DNA of 64,000 nucleotides. Origin: Centroberyx gerrardi. Taxonomy: Eukaryota > Chordata > Actinopteri > Beryciformes > Berycidae. The stretch lies in contig NC_136006.1 in NCBI RefSeq assembly GCF_048128805.1, positions 4,102,315-4,166,314 on the forward strand, written 5' to 3'. How positions within the stretch are numbered: the stretch's first letter is position 1; each line of letters starts with the position of its first letter. Shown piece by piece: positions 61,134 through 64,000 of this stretch. Below the pieces are notes generated by a model. The model did no database searches, was not told the origin of the DNA, and was given only the letters and a program-made list of their open reading frames with translations. Made by a program: the position numbers and the translations under genes.

Positions 61134-61561
61134 GTACAGTATGAAGCAGGGCTGTGGATATCCGTATATCGGCACATCGTATAGGTTCCACAATAAATAA
61201 TCATGGAATATTGGCGTATCAGCGATATTGAAACATTTTATTTCACTTACAGTGTCAGCTGTAGTTGAAAATAGTCCAGATGTTGACTTTAAGGTCCCAG
61301 AAGTTCATTATAATAATTTGGTTCCTCAAATCATCAAGACTAATAACAATGATAATCATGATCATAAAATCTAGGAAAATAATCGCGATTTTTGTTTTTC
61401 AGAAGACTTTTGTGTAGTTTATATCAAATATGCACCTCGCTATAATGTTGACAGGGTGAGAAATTTCCACCAGCCAAATGCTAATTAGGTTTGGCTGTGG
61501 CTGATAGGTTTTTATAGTCTACCAGCAGGTAAACAACTATTATCTATCATCTTGTGGGTCA

Positions 61562-63640
61562 TTCCATGTCAAATCACACAGAAAATGAATTTCAGCACCG
61601 ACCAACAAAAATGTATATAAAGCATTTTGGAGTAGAACTCTTCATATAAAAGGAAGGATAACAGTAATCCGGAAACATGTGTTGTGACTCTCAGATCAGA
61701 TGTGCTTATTACACAGTGCAATGTCCATGGCTTCAGGAAAGGAAACTAACTTTTTCAACAGTCAACGGATGCCAAAAAACGCTTCATCCCAACTTTCCTT
61801 GAGTAATCCTTCTAATTGATGTCTTCTCAGTGAATTTGGTGATGGTTATTTCCTCTTGTACAGATTAATGAGTTATTGAAGTTGTTCATCTTATATTTCA
61901 TTATGATATGATAATACCTGTTTGTGACCACTAGATGCCGTTGTTCCTGCAGTACTGGCCCATCCTTTAGGTTGCCAGTAGCTGCAGCTGCATTACAAAT
62001 TCAGTATTATGGTTGAGATTGTCTTTGCGACAATGATGTAAAACACTACCATTAAGGGACTCAAGGGGCCAATGTCATCAAGTTTCAAGGTTGAAGATTT
62101 TCAGCATCATGGGTGGAGCATTTCTATTGGTTTACAATAAACTGTATGGCTTACTCGCTTCAAAAAAGGTCTAGATCAGTTAGACCATTGATAAAGTGTC
62201 CTAAAACCACATTGTTTTGCAGTGGGGTCTATTGGTGGTTTCTGACATGGTGCATTGTATAGGTTTAATGGTTTCTATTGAGTTTAATTGTAAATGCTAT
62301 GAATCACACTACACATGCTATATAGCCTAGATGTTTTTTTCTATTTTTTTATTGAAAGCCGTAAGACTTCCATGCATTGATACCTTATTGTTTTTCTTTT
62401 CTTACAGGATTGTCTTGTAGAAATGTCTTTAGAGAGTTGCACCATTGGTATAGCCCTCTCACAGAGCTGTCATTTGTTGGATTACTCAAGGAAAGTTGGG
62501 ATGAAGCGTTTGAGTTTGCTTGAAGATGAACAAACTGAATTGCTTAAATGGAGGACTGGGTTGGCATGTGAAGATGACCACACAATTTGTCTTTACCATG
62601 AACAAAAGATTTTGGTTTACTACGCATGCTTGCAGTGGAAATGTTGTGATCCACTTAAAAGGCATAGGAAACCATCAAAAAAATCACTCAGAGAAATAAC
62701 TCTCTGTATGGCTAAGAATTACAAAAAAATGTTAAATGTCAATGTTATCCCTGGAAACAAGCTGTGTCCATCGTGCCGAATTGAACTTAATGAAATGTTC
62801 TGTGACAATGGCAATCCTCATAAATCACACCTGACCTGAATAACAATCTGTTTTCCTTTTTAGTTTTCTACAAAATGTTGCAATTACGGTTGGCAAACAA
62901 ATAAAAGCATTACCTCTTAAGTTTACATGTCTAAATCATTATCATTTAAAGTTACAGCTGACATTGAGAACATTTATTTTTCTTCTTCACACTTTCTCAC
63001 TGAAGAACAGGAATATCACCATCTGGTGGTTAGAACCTGGTATTATCACACTGTAAGACGACAGGGGAAATAACCATCACCATATTCACTGAGAATACAT
63101 CAAACAGTATGAGGAAGCAATACTCCAAAGCCCAGCTTCATACTACCTGTCAAACATGGAGAACTAATGTTATATTCTGTCTGAGGAGTTCTGTGTTTGG
63201 ATTTCTTATATCTGAATCATTAACAAGAACGACTTTGGTCCAAATCAGATGTTGGGTATTATAATTAAAATGTCCAATTTGGGTGCAGTCAATTAGCTTG
63301 ATTTCCCTGAAATCAAATTATATTTACACAAAATCATGTTACAGGAGAGTGTGTGATTTGACATGGAACGACTCTCTTACATTTAAAATTCATATTTTGC
63401 TGGTGAAATAATGAAAGTGGCTGGTGAGTTTTGGCATCTGTTGACTATTGTGGCCAGTGGGTGAAAAAGTTAGTTTCCTTTCCTGATGGCATGGACATTG
63501 CATTATGTAATAAGCACATCTGATCTCAAAACATGTTTCCAGCTTACTGATGTCCTTTGGGTTTTATATGAAGAGCTCTACCTCAGAGTGCTATATATAT
63601 ATACAATTTTTGGGTGGGGAAATCATTCCCTGAAGTTAAT
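61562..63640. mobile_element. Long inverted-repeat element with small ORF
   Basis: The arm at about 61596-61975 matches the reverse complement of 63010-63135 plus 63410-63640, with words such as GAAAAAGTTAGTTTCCTTTC, GGAAATAACCATCACCA and TATATGAAGAG kept. About 275 bases interrupt the right arm and include an inverse copy (63350-63368) of TTCCATGTCAAATCACACA found at 61562-61580. The space between the arms holds the ORF at 62423-62839. It looks like a DNA transposon with arms near 400 bases, later rearranged, in mphosph8 intron 3. Confidence 0.65.
62423..62839 (+). CDS. 138-residue Cys-containing ORF, probably transposon-derived
   Basis: ATG 62423 to TGA 62839, preceded by an acceptor-like TTTTCTTACAG at 62408. 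The protein has spaced Cys/His: CEDDHTICLYHEQKI, LQWKCCDPLKRHRKP, KSLREITLCMA and IPGNKLCPSCRIELNEMFC. From memory, the order ICxxH...KCCDP...H...KSLR.IT...IPG.KLCxxC recurs in multi-copy uncharacterised or transposon-like proteins of fishes and invertebrates, suggesting a zinc-binding N-terminal module. No transposase catalytic domain is present. It lies between the arms of an inverted-repeat element. An mphosph8 exon is unlikely because its codon usage is AT-rich and it ends in a stop. Confidence 0.5.
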   Translation: MSLESCTIGIALSQSCHLLDYSRKVGMKRLSLLEDEQTELLKWRTGLACEDDHTICLYHEQKILVYYACLQWKCCDPLKRHRKPSKKSLREITLCMAKNYKKMLNVNVIPGNKLCPSCRIELNEMFCDNGNPHKSHLT

Positions 63641-63679
63641 TATTCAGTATCTCTAAAATGTAGATGATCCAGTCTCTGA

Positions 63680-64000
63680 AACATCATAATTTTGTCAACC
63701 AAGGACTTAAGTTACCCACTATCCTTTAAAAAGTACCATCATTTATTTTGATTTTGTGCTATCACTCATTTTGTCAGAGTAGGTGTCACCTGTTTCAAAT
63801 GATCGTATTTTGGAACAAAATTCCTCATCTGATTACTCATCCTCAGCCAATGTGAAGTTTTCCCTCAGGGCCGATCTTTTGGAGGCCATCCAAATGTTTG
63901 CTGACTGCTTGGAAAACTATGATGCTGACATTTATTTTTTTCCAATGGTAGCTTATAGGGAAGATTGAGAAGAGAAACAAGTCGACCAAAGACTCTCCAG
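63680..64000. other. Repeat-like sequence with short open frame at right edge
   Basis: 63690-63780 (GTCAACCAAGGACTTAAGTT, TTTTGTGCTATCACTCAT) resembles 13075-13140 and 18735-18770 in cenpj introns, so it is a dispersed repeat. The open frame that follows (FSLRADLLEAIQMFADCLEN, FFPMVAYRED and stop) is not recognised. No upstream ATG of quality; coding status unresolved. Confidence 0.3.

Overview
The window is nuclear DNA of a ray-finned (teleost) fish. The evidence is the content of vertebrate orthologues split into many GT-AG introns, very dense CA/TG and CT microsatellites, and the repeat landscape: hAT-type MITEs with teleost-typical ends, tRNA-derived SINEs and LINE fragments with (ATT)n tails. 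No species is claimed. The genes fit the vertebrate neighbourhood of RNF17 next to CENPJ (human 13q12), with MPHOSPH8 from the same human chromosome arm, and TTF2 sitting head-to-head with cenpj here.

Layout. 1-10.4 kb (+): the 3' part of a multi-tudor gene, called rnf17, with 13 exons in the window and the 5' part off the left edge. 10.5-25.9 kb (-): complete cenpj (CPAP), 18 coding exons, 1355 codons with every phase consistent. rnf17 and cenpj converge tail to tail. 25.9-26.5 kb: a divergent promoter shared by cenpj and ttf2. 26.5-43 kb (+): ttf2, 23 coding exons covering GRF zinc finger, SNF2 ATPase and helicase C; three exons carry net +1 frameshifts. 44.9-52.4 kb (+): an unrecognised gene for a protein of about 1930 residues, most of it a coding minisatellite of AQEKTQAKEL-type repeats ending in a coiled coil and a basic tail. 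Its single intron is an internally deleted LINE that itself contains a TTAA MITE. 53.5 kb to the right edge (+): mphosph8, with chromodomain exons and a lysine-rich exon; the rest runs off the window. Its last visible intron holds an inverted-repeat element with a small cysteine-containing ORF.

Function. Inferred from their families, the genes act in separate processes: germline tudor/piRNA-granule biology (rnf17), centriole assembly (cenpj), Pol I/II transcript release and mitotic clearing (ttf2) and H3K9me3/HUSH silencing (mphosph8). Nothing suggests a joint pathway; this is conserved synteny.

The most unusual features are local. Tandem duplications repeatedly capture exon edges with their splice sites: a 20-copy acceptor minisatellite and a triplicated exon end with donor in ttf2, and a duplicated donor in cenpj. 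Dinucleotide repeats abut about two dozen splice sites. The LINE lies inside an ancestral exon with its splice sites at the duplicated target, which looks like the birth of an intron. The coding minisatellite gene is itself striking.
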